From: GCA-2862585 sp965277895
GTDB taxonomy: Bacteria > Bacteroidota > Bacteroidia > Flavobacteriales > UBA7312
NCBI GenBank assembly: GCA_965277895.1
Contig: CBDIDR010000001.1
Location: forward strand, 868,001 to 932,000
Reading direction: 5' to 3'
Length of the DNA stretch: 64,000 nt
In this document: piece after piece, positions 9,928-18,244 of the stretch
Numbering within the stretch: the first letter of the stretch is position 1
Layout of the letters: every line of letters begins with the position of its first letter
Program-made: the position numbers and the translations under genes
Notes under the pieces: model-generated
Database searches by the model: none
What the model saw: the letters and a program-made list of their open reading frames with translations, nothing else
What the model was told of the DNA's origin: nothing

Positions 9928-10836
9928 TTAGACCCACTCTTTAGGGTTTTTTAATACGTCAATTAATTTTTCTTCGGCACTTCCGGCTTCTGCTTGGTGG
10001 TTATATTCCCACCTTACTGTCGAAGGTAAACTCATGAGGATAGATTCCGTCCGTCCTTTTGTTTTAATACCAAAATGTGTACCTCTGTCGTGTAACAGGT
10101 TGAACTCTACATAGCGACCTCTGCGAATTTCTTGCCATATTTTTTCTTTCTTAGTATAGCTCTCGTGTTTGTGCTTTTCCATTATGGGTATGTAGGCTTC
10201 AAGAAAGGCATTGCCTGAATCTATACTGAAGTCCATAATTTCTTGCATCGTTCTAGTTTCATCTGCTTTTTGGTAATCAAAGAAAATTCCACCAATTCCT
10301 CTGCATTCGTCTCTGTGTGAGTTGTAAAAGTATTCGTCACATTCTTTTTTAAAGCTCGGATAGTAGTTAGGATTGTATTTGTCGCAGATGTTTTTATTAG
10401 TTTGATGGAAGTGTTTAGCATCCTCCTCATCAAGATAGTAGGGTGTTAAATCGGTACCACCACCAAACCAAGCTGTTTGTGTATTCCCATCTTTATCATA
10501 CATTTCAAAATATCTCCAATTAGCATGAACTGTTGGTACTTTTGGACTTATTGGATGAATGACTAATGATAAGCCACAAGCATAAAAACTAGCTTCTTCA
10601 ACTTTAAATTTTTCTTTGAATAAATCCGGTAACTGTCCGTGAACTACAGAAACATTGACGCCTCCTTTTTCAATGACTTTGCCATTATTAAGAATACGTG
10701 TTTTGCCACCGCCACCGCCTTTTCTTTGCCATTGGTCTTCGACAAATTTACCTTTACTATCTGAAAGTTCTAAGCCTTCACAAATCCGATTTTGTAAATC
10801 AAAAATATGTGCTTCGAATGTTTCTTTGATAGACAT
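9928..10836 (-). CDS. hemF: Oxygen-dependent coproporphyrinogen III oxidase
   Basis: Aerobic oxidative decarboxylation of coproporphyrinogen III to protoporphyrinogen IX; 302 residues. Family landmarks include the glycine-rich GGGGGKTRIL region, VSVVHGQLP, HANWRYFE and TAWFGGGTDLTPYY. The product states an oxygen-using pathway; no hemN or hemW is seen here. The stop/start junction with hemE overlaps by one base. Confidence 0.96.
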   Translation of the reverse strand: MSIKETFEAHIFDLQNRICEGLELSDSKGKFVEDQWQRKGGGGGKTRILNNGKVIEKGGVNVSVVHGQLPDLFKEKFKVEEASFYACGLSLVIHPISPKVPTVHANWRYFEMYDKDGNTQTAWFGGGTDLTPYYLDEEDAKHFHQTNKNICDKYNPNYYPSFKKECDEYFYNSHRDECRGIGGIFFDYQKADETRTMQEIMDFSIDSGNAFLEAYIPIMEKHKHESYTKKEKIWQEIRRGRYVEFNLLHDRGTHFGIKTKGRTESILMSLPSTVRWEYNHQAEAGSAEEKLIDVLKNPKEWV

Positions 10837-11876
10837 TAGGCTGAATAGTTTTTAATTGCGTTAATAAACACTTTGGCATTTTCAACAGGTACAGTTGGTA
10901 AAATACCATGTCCAAGATTGGCTATGTATTTATCTTTACCAAAGCCATCTACCATTTCCTTTGCTAATCGTTCTATTTTGTCGTGTGGAGCAAATAGCCA
11001 AGCTGGGTCAAAGTTTCCTTGTAGTGTGATGTTTGGACCTGCTAATTTTCTCGCTTCTTGAGGTGTCAATGCCCAATCTACTCCGATAGCATCGGAGCCA
11101 AGAGCTACTATGTCTTTAATGGCATACCATGCTCCCTTAGCAAATACTATAGTTGGTGCACCACTGACATTGTCAACAATTTGATTGATATAAGGCAAGG
11201 CAAATTCTTGAAAGTCTTTTGGAGAAAGTAATCCTGCCCAAGAATCAAAAATTTGAACGGCTTGAGCTCCTGCTTCAATTTGTGCGTTGAGGTAGGCTAT
11301 GGTTGTATCTGTTATTTTTTGGAGCAGTAAATGAGCTGCGTCTCTTTCTGAATGACAAAATGCTTTAGCTTGTGAAAAATCCTTAGAACCCTGTCCTTGT
11401 ACCATGTAGCATAAAATAGTGAATGGGGCACCAGCAAAACCAATTAATGGAACTTTTCCATTCAAATCTTTTCGTGTTAATGTTACCGCATCCATTACAT
11501 AGCCTAATTTTTCGTGAACATCAGGTACTTGAATAGCTTCAGCATCTTTAAGGTTATTTACTGTTTCTGGAAGAAATGGACCTTTACCAGTAATCATTTG
11601 CACTTCATAACCTAAGGCTTGTGGTACAACTAATATATCTGAAAAGAGTATAGCTGCATCTGTACCAACTTGATCAATTGGCATGATTGTAATTTCTGAA
11701 ACAAGTTCAGGTGTTTCACAACGTTCGAAGAAGGAGTATTTTTCCCTTAGTACACGATAATCGGGTAAAAAACGACCAGCTTGACGCATCATCCATACAG
11801 GAGGTCTTTCTACTTGTTCACCTTTTAATGCTCTTAGCAATAAGTCATTTCTTAATTCTGGAAAATCGTGTGTCAT
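10836..11876 (-). CDS. hemE: Uroporphyrinogen decarboxylase
   Basis: Removes four acetate carboxyls from uroporphyrinogen III to give coproporphyrinogen III. It has 346 residues. The signature RPPVWMMRQAGRFLPDYR near the N-terminus holds the conserved substrate-binding arginines, and IGFAGAPFT and FDSWAGLLSP are intact. It overlaps the hemD stop by 4 bases. Confidence 0.97.
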   Translation of the reverse strand: MTHDFPELRNDLLLRALKGEQVERPPVWMMRQAGRFLPDYRVLREKYSFFERCETPELVSEITIMPIDQVGTDAAILFSDILVVPQALGYEVQMITGKGPFLPETVNNLKDAEAIQVPDVHEKLGYVMDAVTLTRKDLNGKVPLIGFAGAPFTILCYMVQGQGSKDFSQAKAFCHSERDAAHLLLQKITDTTIAYLNAQIEAGAQAVQIFDSWAGLLSPKDFQEFALPYINQIVDNVSGAPTIVFAKGAWYAIKDIVALGSDAIGVDWALTPQEARKLAGPNITLQGNFDPAWLFAPHDKIERLAKEMVDGFGKDKYIANLGHGILPTVPVENAKVFINAIKNYSA

Positions 11877-12523
11877 TTAAAATAATTTTTAGCTGTCTCT
11901 ACTAGGCTTTTTGCCGTAGTAGTTTTACTTATTATGCATTGCTGACCTTCGTTTTTTAAAGCTTGTGCAGTAGTTGGTCCGATAGCAAAACAGGGTAAGT
12001 TATTAAAACCACCGTTTTGAGCTAAAGAATACACCGCACTTGGACTCATAAAAGCTAAGCCATCAATAGCGTGCAAATTTACGGTTTTATTAAGATTTAT
12101 TGTTTGATATACATGTACTTCTTTCACTTCTATGTAAAATGATTTTAGGATTTCTGGCAAGTCATCTCTTCTTTTATCGCCACAGATAAAAATCACCTTT
12201 TTTTCTTTGTTCTCTATGATGATTTTGGCTAATTCTTTTGCAGTAGAAATATTTGGGATTATTGCGTTTGAGAGCTTGCTAGCAGTTTTTTGTCCTATTG
12301 CATATATCTTTTTAGAAAGTGGGAGACCAGCTATCGCATCAACTGCCGTCTGACTAGTAAATACCCACGGAGTATTTGTATCAAGTAGTGATTTGTCAAA
12401 ACTCAGAGTTTCAGTCTCTATTAATGGGATAGAGTCAACATTTAAAGAATAATCGGTAAAGTCATTTAATTGTTCTTTAGATAGAGCATTTAGAAATAAA
12501 AGCGTTTTAGGAGTACTTTTCAT
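11873..12523 (-). CDS. hemD: Uroporphyrinogen-III synthase
   Basis: Cyclises hydroxymethylbilane with inversion of ring D. The protein has 216 residues, and this family is poorly conserved. Supporting features are the two-lobed layout, FTSQTAVDAI near the start, the AIGQKTASKL segment, FMSPSAVYSLAQNGG and a C-terminal AIGPTTAQAL motif typical of HemD. Its start overlaps the hemC end by 17 bases, and position between hemC and hemE strengthens the call. Confidence 0.9.
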   Translation of the reverse strand: MKSTPKTLLFLNALSKEQLNDFTDYSLNVDSIPLIETETLSFDKSLLDTNTPWVFTSQTAVDAIAGLPLSKKIYAIGQKTASKLSNAIIPNISTAKELAKIIIENKEKKVIFICGDKRRDDLPEILKSFYIEVKEVHVYQTINLNKTVNLHAIDGLAFMSPSAVYSLAQNGGFNNLPCFAIGPTTAQALKNEGQQCIISKTTTAKSLVETAKNYFK

Positions 12524-13421
12524 GATTAGCTGTTTCTATCAGTTTTAATGCCCCTTTAGAAAGTGCGATTTGAGCGGCTTTACGACCTAAGTTATCGCTA
12601 GCGTTTGAGCGGGCTTCTAAGTTGATTTCAATTTTTTCTTTTCCATCATTACTTAGCACTACACCTTTAAAATAGACAGTATCATTTTCAATAGTAACGA
12701 ATGCACCAACAGGGGCAGAGCAGCCACCACTAAGTTCATTTAGAAAATCTCTTTCTAAGTGAACGCATTTAGCTGTCTTATCATGATTAAGTTGACTGAT
12801 TATTTCTTTAGTTACTGAATTTTCCTTGTTACAAATGACCGCAACAGCACCTTGAGCTGGAGCAGATAACATCCAATTTAGTTCTTCTGAGATTTCGTGT
12901 TCTAATTCTAATCGGATTAAGCCAGCACTTGCTAGTATAGTAGCGTCCCAATTACTGTTTTTAAGTTTTTGAATTCTGGTGGGTACATTTCCTCTTATAT
13001 CAACGATGGTATGTTCTGGATATTTGCTTAGCCATTGGGCTTTTCTTCGATTACTACTAGTTGCAATGGTAGCATGTTTTTGAGCTAAAAAGTCAATACC
13101 ATTTTTTGTTACTAAGGCATCGGTTGGATTTTCTCTTTCAAGAATAGCAGCAATAAATAAGTTTTCTTCTAGTTCCGTTGGGATGTCTTTACATGAATGA
13201 ACGGCAATGTCAATAGAGTTATTAAGAATGGCTTCATCTAGGCACTTTGTGAAGACACCTTTACCACCGATTAGTGGGAGAGGAGTATCTAAGATTTTAT
13301 CGCCTTCAGATTCCATTAGAACTAGTTCAAAGGAATGACCAAGAGTAACGAGCTTATTTGCTACATGTTCTGCTTGCCATAAAGCCAATTTACTTTTTCG
13401 ACTACCAATTTTTATATGCAT
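12507..13421 (-). CDS. hemC: Hydroxymethylbilane synthase (porphobilinogen deaminase)
   Basis: Polymerises four porphobilinogen units on a dipyrromethane cofactor. It has 304 residues. IGSRKSKLALWQA begins the protein, the catalytic aspartate region VHSCKDIPTEL follows, and the cofactor cysteine is Cys234 in SGGCSAPVGAF. It starts one base from the hemA stop, consistent with tight translational coupling. Confidence 0.97.
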   Translation of the reverse strand: MHIKIGSRKSKLALWQAEHVANKLVTLGHSFELVLMESEGDKILDTPLPLIGGKGVFTKCLDEAILNNSIDIAVHSCKDIPTELEENLFIAAILERENPTDALVTKNGIDFLAQKHATIATSSNRRKAQWLSKYPEHTIVDIRGNVPTRIQKLKNSNWDATILASAGLIRLELEHEISEELNWMLSAPAQGAVAVICNKENSVTKEIISQLNHDKTAKCVHLERDFLNELSGGCSAPVGAFVTIENDTVYFKGVVLSNDGKEKIEINLEARSNASDNLGRKAAQIALSKGALKLIETANHEKYS

Positions 13422-14645
13422 TTAGTTCAATTTATACATTTCCTTAATAATCTCTAAAATATCTTCGTTATACCTGTATCTTTTTCTCAGATATTCAATG
13501 TTTTGACTTGAAATTTTCTTTACGATACTATCAATTAATGGTTTTACTTTCTTAATATCATCAGATTGATATTGTCCCTTGTATTTGTTTATTTCAGTGT
13601 CTTTGATGTTCTCAAAGGTAGTGCCCAAACTTTTTATGACAGGACCCAAGTTATGTAGTTTTACCCAATCTTCAAATTCTAGTTTGTGAAGATTTATGAT
13701 GGTTTTTGCCTTTGGTATATCTTTTTTTCTGTCATTTAGGGTTTTGTCTGCCTCAGAGTTCAACTGATCCATGTCAAATAATTCAATATAATTATTATCT
13801 GAAACTTTAGGGTCTATATTTCTAGGAACTGATAAGTCTATAAATAACTTTTTTGAGTTTATATTTTTAATGTGTTCCTCTGAGATAGTATAATTTTTTG
13901 AGGCTGTTGCAACGACTAAAACATCTGAACTGAGGATTTCCTCTTCAAGTTTTTCAATTGAGACACTTCTAACATTATGTTCTTCTGCTAATCTTATGGC
14001 TTTCTCGTCAGTTCTATTTACGATTACTATTTCCGCTTTTGTTTGACTATTCAGATTTTCAAGTGTTCTCTGTCCAATTTCTCCTGTGCCAAACAGTAAA
14101 ATTTTCTTAGAAACTAAGTTTTGTGTATTCTGACGAATTTTTAGTAATGCTGCATGAGCTACTGAGGCAGCACCTTTACTGATAGTAGTGTTTGACTGAA
14201 CTTCTTTATTGGCTTGGAAAACAAATTGTAATAGGCGGTCCATTTGAGCGTCAAGAACATTGTGTTTTTTTGAAAATTCAACACCTTCTTTGACTTGTGA
14301 AAAAATCTGTAAATCACCAAGTATTTGAGAGTCTATTCCTGTACTAACTTCAAAGAGGTTTTGAATGGCTTTCTCGCTTTGATAAATAAAGCCATATTTC
14401 TCAAAATCTTGTATATGGTTGCCAGTATGTTTGAGAAAAAGTTCTTTTAAAAGATGAGTGTTGATATTGTTGGCGTAAACTTGTGTTCTATTACATGTTG
14501 AAACTAGAAAAGCAGATGCTCCTTCAATTGATTGAATATCAGCTAAAAACTGATTTTTCTGCTCTTTATTCATACTAAATTGCTCCCTAGTTTCAAGAGG
14601 GCAATTCCAATGGCTAATTCCAATACTGTAAAATGAATCCAGCAT
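13422..14645 (-). CDS. hemA: Glutamyl-tRNA reductase
   Basis: First committed enzyme of the C5 heme pathway: it reduces Glu-tRNA to glutamate-1-semialdehyde with NADPH. It has 407 residues. The nucleophile is Cys51 in VSTCNRTQVYA, the nucleotide-binding GTGEIGQ motif lies near residue 187, and the C-terminal dimerisation helices are present. It begins 3 bases after hemH ends. Confidence 0.95.
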   Translation of the reverse strand: MLDSFYSIGISHWNCPLETREQFSMNKEQKNQFLADIQSIEGASAFLVSTCNRTQVYANNINTHLLKELFLKHTGNHIQDFEKYGFIYQSEKAIQNLFEVSTGIDSQILGDLQIFSQVKEGVEFSKKHNVLDAQMDRLLQFVFQANKEVQSNTTISKGAASVAHAALLKIRQNTQNLVSKKILLFGTGEIGQRTLENLNSQTKAEIVIVNRTDEKAIRLAEEHNVRSVSIEKLEEEILSSDVLVVATASKNYTISEEHIKNINSKKLFIDLSVPRNIDPKVSDNNYIELFDMDQLNSEADKTLNDRKKDIPKAKTIINLHKLEFEDWVKLHNLGPVIKSLGTTFENIKDTEINKYKGQYQSDDIKKVKPLIDSIVKKISSQNIEYLRKRYRYNEDILEIIKEMYKLN

Positions 14646-14648
14646 ATC

Positions 14649-15665
14649 TTATATACTTCGTTTTAAAATCATTTCCTTCAATCCTTTCACAAATGTATCC
14701 GATGAGTTAAGGCTTTCCACAAGTTGAACTTTTTCTCCGCCAAACTCTTCGAATAACTCTTGATATTCATCGCCTATTTCAATGGTAGTTTCAAGACAAT
14801 CTGCTACAAATGCTGGTGAAAACACGAGTATTTTTTTCGCTCCTTTCTTTCCTAAATCTTCAATGATTTTATCTGAAAAAGGCTCTATCCATCCTCTTCC
14901 AAGTCTAGATTGAAAGCCGACACTATAATCCTGTTCTTTTAGATTGAATCGTTTGGCTAATTGTATAGCTGTTTCGTAGCAAGTAGCTTTGTAACAAAAA
15001 TTATTCGCTTCAGTCACGCCTTGTTCACAATCATTATCTTGACATAAGCCTTCGTCGTACACCTTATCGACATGTCTTTCAGGCAAGCCGTGAAAGCTAA
15101 ACAAGACATGGTCATACTCTTTAAAGTCGTGCTTATTACCTTGCTCTTCAAAACCTTTTAGGTAAAATTCGTGGTCATAAAATTGAGTAACAAAGCTTAG
15201 CTCAGGTATAACCCACCATTTTTTAATCACGTTCATTGACTCTTCAATTACAGAGCCATTAGTAGCTGAAGCGTAATGAGGAAAAAGAGGAAGTATGATA
15301 ATTTGCTCAAAGTTTTTACCTTCCCAGCTTTCTAATGTTTTCTTTAGAGAAGGGTTTTTATAGCGCATGGCATATTCTACATGAAATTCTTCGCCTAACT
15401 CTTCTTTGAGTTTTTTCGTCAAATCATCCGTATGATAAATAATAGGAGAGCCCCTATCGGTCCATAATTCTTTATATACTTTAGCTGACTTGGGAGCTCT
15501 GAAAGGAACAATAATTCCATTTACTAGGATTTTCCTTAATAGCCAAGGTATATCGATAACTCGTTTATCATTTAAAAACTGAAATAAATAACTTCTAACA
15601 TCACTAGTTTTTGGGCTGTCAGGAGTGCCAAGGTTAACTAGAAGTACAGCTTTCTTTTTGGTCAT
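14649..15665 (-). CDS. hemH: Ferrochelatase
   Basis: Inserts ferrous iron into protoporphyrin IX, the last step of heme b synthesis. It has 338 residues. VLLVNLGTPDSP opens the protein, the catalytic histidine lies in LFSFHGLPERH, and QSRLGRGWIEPF near residue 260 is typical. It is the first gene of the minus-strand operon, so the terminal enzyme is encoded first. A TAnnTTTG box lies 16 bases before the ATG. Confidence 0.96.
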   Translation of the reverse strand: MTKKKAVLLVNLGTPDSPKTSDVRSYLFQFLNDKRVIDIPWLLRKILVNGIIVPFRAPKSAKVYKELWTDRGSPIIYHTDDLTKKLKEELGEEFHVEYAMRYKNPSLKKTLESWEGKNFEQIIILPLFPHYASATNGSVIEESMNVIKKWWVIPELSFVTQFYDHEFYLKGFEEQGNKHDFKEYDHVLFSFHGLPERHVDKVYDEGLCQDNDCEQGVTEANNFCYKATCYETAIQLAKRFNLKEQDYSVGFQSRLGRGWIEPFSDKIIEDLGKKGAKKILVFSPAFVADCLETTIEIGDEYQELFEEFGGEKVQLVESLNSSDTFVKGLKEMILKRSI

Positions 15666-15681
15666 AATTTTATATTATGTG

Positions 15682-15689
15682 CAAATTTA
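15682..15689 (-). promoter_or_regulatory. Candidate -7 box for the hem operon (TAAATTTG)
   Basis: Reads TAAATTTG on the minus strand, an exact match to the Bacteroidota -7 consensus TAnnTTTG, with 16 bases between its last G and the hemH ATG. No convincing -33 TTG at normal spacing was found, so the call rests on the -7 match and position. Confidence 0.45.
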
Positions 15690-15782
15690 AGTAATTAAGC
15701 CTCCATTTTAGGTCATTTCCCTCAAATTTTTACTATATTTAGTTTAGTTATATATATCTAAAATCAAATCGGTAATTTTTGA

Positions 15783-16412
15783 TTAGTTTAGATAACTACG
15801 TGTATTTTCACCTTCTCTGATTATATTTCCAGCAGTATCCCTTTCTGCTGCTTCAACACCAAAGGCTCCATTATTAGCTAAGTCTTGATTAGCTACTATG
15901 GTAGCTTTCAAGGTAATCGGGGCAATGAAACAACTAAAGTGTTCATTGGCTTTATAATCCATACCAAATGATTCTAGAAAATAAGCTGGTGAAAATAGTC
16001 CAGAAATTTTAACGCTATCATTAGGGTAGTTATAGCCGTCAGTCATCTGAGTTTTGAAATTAAGCAGGGCAGCATAACTCCATTTTTCTGAGGCTTTGTG
16101 TCCGTATTTAGACGTAAAATCAATACGGTCATCGGTTTTAATCCAGGATGTTTCACCTTGTTTTATGATGCCGTAGCCCACCTCTAAAAAGTTTTCCCAC
16201 AAGCCTTTTCCTTTGGTTTTGTGGGCATGTAGACTGACTAGGCCATTTAATGACAGAGAGTTTTGTCCACCTGCTGACCAATTTGTTAGACTTACTTGTG
16301 AGAGATTAAGTCGGCTAGTACCGCCAACATCCCATTGTTCATTTTTTATTTCTTGAGCTTGAGCTGTAGTAATAACTAAGCACAACCCAACTTTGAGTAA
16401 TGTTTTTTTCAT
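15783..16412 (-). pseudogene. DUF3078 outer-membrane-type protein, C-terminally truncated
   Basis: The 209-residue product starts with a signal peptide ending at AQA and matches the N-terminal two-thirds of DUF3078 proteins (WDVGGTSRLNLSQVSLTNWSAGG, FKTQMTDGYNYPNDS and LFSPAYF). These are predicted beta-rich envelope proteins of unknown role, usually near 290 residues. Here the frame stops right after GENTRSYLN, where members normally continue with about 80-90 residues of closing beta strands. The 117 bases down to hemH hold no trace of the missing part. It is therefore probably non-functional, although a short secreted product cannot be excluded. Confidence 0.72.
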
Positions 16413-16435
16413 GATTTTTAAGAAATTAGTTTTGA

Positions 16436-16840
16436 TTATTTATTAGGCGATTCAGTTTTTTTCTTATTGGCGACCACAAAGGCAAGCATGCAAAAGATAA
16501 GTACCAAATATAGAATAAAATATGGCGGTCTTATAGGGGTTGAAAAGAAATATGCGAAAAGTGTAACGGTCATTATCCCAAAGGACAAGGACACTCCTTT
16601 CAGCATTGTTTTAGCATTATATTCTTCAAGCGTACTTGCCTAGAAAATTAAAATAGAAAGATTGATACCGCAGGCTACACAAATGAAGATGTAGGTTTTC
16701 AATTCTGGCAGAAGTATATCATAATGAGGAAGCTTATGAAACAATTCATAAATATAAAATTCTGGAGTAATTATAACAGAAAGACATTGGAGTAAGCCAC
16801 CAATAGAAATTATTTTCAAAGCTTTTTTAGAAGTCATCAA
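16436..16840 (-). pseudogene. Small membrane protein gene interrupted by in-frame TAG
   Basis: A 66-codon reading frame starting at 16840 ends with TAG at 16640-16642, but the same frame stays open for another 67 codons to a TAA at 16436-16438. Together they would make a ~134-residue protein with four hydrophobic segments: two before the stop (ISIGGLLQCLSVII and TYIFICVACGINLSILIF) and two after it (GIMTVTLFAYFF and FILYLVLIFCMLAFVV), plus a lysine-rich tail. The layout suggests a single gene with a nonsense mutation. Alternatives are two separate short proteins, the second starting at a methionine 12 codons after the stop, or a sequencing error. The family is not recognised. Confidence 0.55.
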
Positions 16841-16889
16841 TTTTCATAAATAATAAATATAAAATTAATGTAATAATTTTTATAATTAC

Positions 16890-16897
16890 TAATTTTG
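16890..16897 (+). promoter_or_regulatory. Candidate -7 box of tRNA-Val (TAATTTTG)
   Basis: TAATTTTG matches TAnnTTTG exactly and ends 12 bases before the mature 5-prime end of tRNA-Val, the spacing expected for a short-leader tRNA transcript. Confidence 0.5.
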
Positions 16898-16909
16898 GGA
16901 AATATTTTT

Positions 16910-16987
16910 GGGCAATTAGCTCAGTTGGTTTAGAGCACTACCTTGACAGGGTAGGGGTCACTGGTTCGAATCCAGTATTGCCCACCA
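16910..16987 (+). tRNA. tRNA-Val (anticodon GAC)
   Basis: The acceptor stem GGGCAAT pairs fully with ATTGCCC (16977-16983). The D-arm (AGCTCAGTTGG), the anticodon stem CTACC/GGTAG with loop TTGACAG (anticodon GAC, reading GUC valine codons) and the T-arm with GGTTCGAATCC are all present. The discriminator A and CCA are encoded in the DNA (16984-16987). Its 3-prime end and trailer hairpin are copied three more times downstream. Confidence 0.96.
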
Positions 16988-17029
16988 AAACGGAATCTAT
17001 CTCATTTTGAGATTGTGTTCCGTTTTTTT
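16987..17029 (+). terminator. tRNA-Val trailer terminator, repeat copy R1
   Basis: The hairpin begins at the last A of the tRNA CCA end. The outer stem AAAACGGAA (16987-16995) pairs with 17018-17026, an inner stem ATCTCA/TGAGAT caps it, and a T-run ends at 17029. This is the first of four related elements (R1-R4) in the next 2 kb. Confidence 0.88.
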
Positions 17030-17064
17030 ATTACATTGTCTTTTTATTAACCAAACAAAATTTT

Positions 17065-17514
17065 ATGGAAATTTTAATTGTCGCAATCATTATTTCATGC
17101 ATTAGTATTTATGGAACGATTAAGCTTAAAAGGTTTTATTTTATGCTAGGGTACTTTCTATTTTCAATTTTAGCGTTGACCTCACTTATTCCGAAATTTA
17201 GTGATGATCCCTATCTTACTATAACCTCATTGGCATTGTTTAGTGTATTAGGTATTATCTCATTTCCAGCAAGAAAAAATATTGCTGATTATGAAATAAA
17301 TAGTGAGGCTATGCCTTTAGTAAAATCCTTTATGTTAAGAACATTATCTTCATTGTTTGTGATTAATGTTTTAGCTATTTTTCTAGTAAAATTTGATCCA
17401 AACATGCCAGAAGGAATAACAGAAAGCATGAGAATTTATCCAATGATAATGCATGCTGTTTTAGCAATACTTCCTATCATAGTTTTAGTTAGAATGTCTT
17501 CTAAAATCAAATAG
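17065..17514 (+). CDS. Small multi-pass membrane protein, family unknown
   Basis: The 149-residue product has about four or five hydrophobic segments (residues ~2-18, 25-43, 50-68, 88-108 and 123-145) with a short basic C-terminus. I do not recognise the family. It is the single gene between the tRNA-Val trailer hairpin (R1) and the related hairpin R2, so it forms the first cassette of the array. No upstream -7 box of the usual kind is evident. Confidence 0.6.
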   Translation: MEILIVAIIISCISIYGTIKLKRFYFMLGYFLFSILALTSLIPKFSDDPYLTITSLALFSVLGIISFPARKNIADYEINSEAMPLVKSFMLRTLSSLFVINVLAIFLVKFDPNMPEGITESMRIYPMIMHAVLAILPIIVLVRMSSKIK

Positions 17515-17531
17515 TTTACGTTAACTTAGAA

Positions 17532-17607
17532 AAGTTAGATATTAACATGCTTAGTTGCACCAAAGCGGAATCCATCTCTATTTGAGACAGCGTTCCGCTT
17601 TTTTTAT
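17532..17607 (+). repeat. tRNA-tail/terminator repeat, copy R2
   Basis: Contains CACCAAAGCGGAATCCATCTC, matching the CCA end and trailer of tRNA-Val (R1) and copies R3 and R4. The hairpin stem AAAGCGGAA (17562-17570) pairs with 17593-17601, followed by T residues, so it also works as a terminator. The ~30 bases before the CCA align with R3/R4 (shared AAAAGTT, GA-AT and GCTTAG) but not closely with the tRNA acceptor stem. Confidence 0.8.
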
Positions 17608-17638
17608 TTATTATTACTCAAAATTTAAATTTACAATT

Positions 17639-18052
17639 ATGAAATATTTAACACTACTATTATTGTCCTCATCTTTATTTTTAAACGCTCAAACCAATGA
17701 TGAAAGTTACAACGAGCTACTAAAAAAAAGTCCATTTAATGAAATGTATCCAAAATACATGGCGCAAGAAGCTGCAGAGTATTTTACTGTTTTTAACACT
17801 TTATTTACTGAAAAAAGCCCAATTGCTCCAAAAGAAGCAAGATTAGCTGCTATTGCAGTTTCAGCTGCAATCAAATGTGAATATTGCGTATCTGCACAAG
17901 TTCATTTAGCTAAACAAGCAGGAGCTGATGATGAAGAAATAAAGGCTGCAATTCAAATAGCAGCTGAAATTCAAAGGTTTTCTACATTGTTATATGGAAA
18001 TGAGTTTGGAATTGAAAAACTCGAAAAAATTATTGGAAAAGAAAGTAAATAA
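17639..18052 (+). CDS. Exported carboxymuconolactone decarboxylase/AhpD-like protein
   Basis: The 137-residue protein starts at the ATG at 17639, chosen because it opens a clear signal peptide ending LFLNAQ; a longer upstream frame would run through the R2 repeat. The rest is an AhpD-fold carboxymuconolactone decarboxylase domain with the redox motif CEYC (about residue 80) followed by HLAKQAGADDEEI. AhpD-like proteins handle peroxides or related substrates with their CxxC pair. Most are cytoplasmic, so the signal peptide is notable. It is a single-gene cassette between repeats R2 and R3. Confidence 0.82.
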   Translation: MKYLTLLLLSSSLFLNAQTNDESYNELLKKSPFNEMYPKYMAQEAAEYFTVFNTLFTEKSPIAPKEARLAAIAVSAAIKCEYCVSAQVHLAKQAGADDEEIKAAIQIAAEIQRFSTLLYGNEFGIEKLEKIIGKESK

Positions 18053-18073
18053 ATAATTCAAAAAAATTAACTC

Positions 18074-18150
18074 AAAAAGTTCGAAATAAGGACGCTTAGA
18101 TCCACCAAAGCGGAATCCATCTCATTTTGAGACAGCGTTCCGCTTTTTTT
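18074..18150 (+). repeat. tRNA-tail/terminator repeat, copy R3
   Basis: The first 51 bases (18074-18124) are identical to R4 (19002-19052) except for one base (A at 18100, G at 19028). The element then completes the hairpin: AAAGCGGAA (18107-18115) pairs with 18138-18146 before an eight-T run. It includes GTTCGAA, which resembles a tRNA T-loop, but the distance to ACCA is 5 bases longer than in tRNA-Val, so it is not an intact tRNA end. Confidence 0.85.
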
Positions 18151-18244
18151 TAAATGAGTTGAACTTGTAAGGATTATTGAATAACGATATTGTTAACGGA
18201 ACATTTTATTGTAATATTGAATGAATCTTAATTTTTAAATACTC

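Noticed and set aside
17532..17560. GTTAGAT in R2 as an integron attC core site (GTTRRRY)
   Set aside because: The matching RYYYAAC partner and the paired-arm structure are not present, and R3/R4 lack the core, so integron attC sites are not supported.
18079..18107. R3/R4 as intact tRNA 3-prime halves because of GTTCGAA before ACCA
   Set aside because: The distance from GTTCGAA to ACCA is 5 bases longer than in a tRNA and the acceptor and T stems do not pair with anything upstream.
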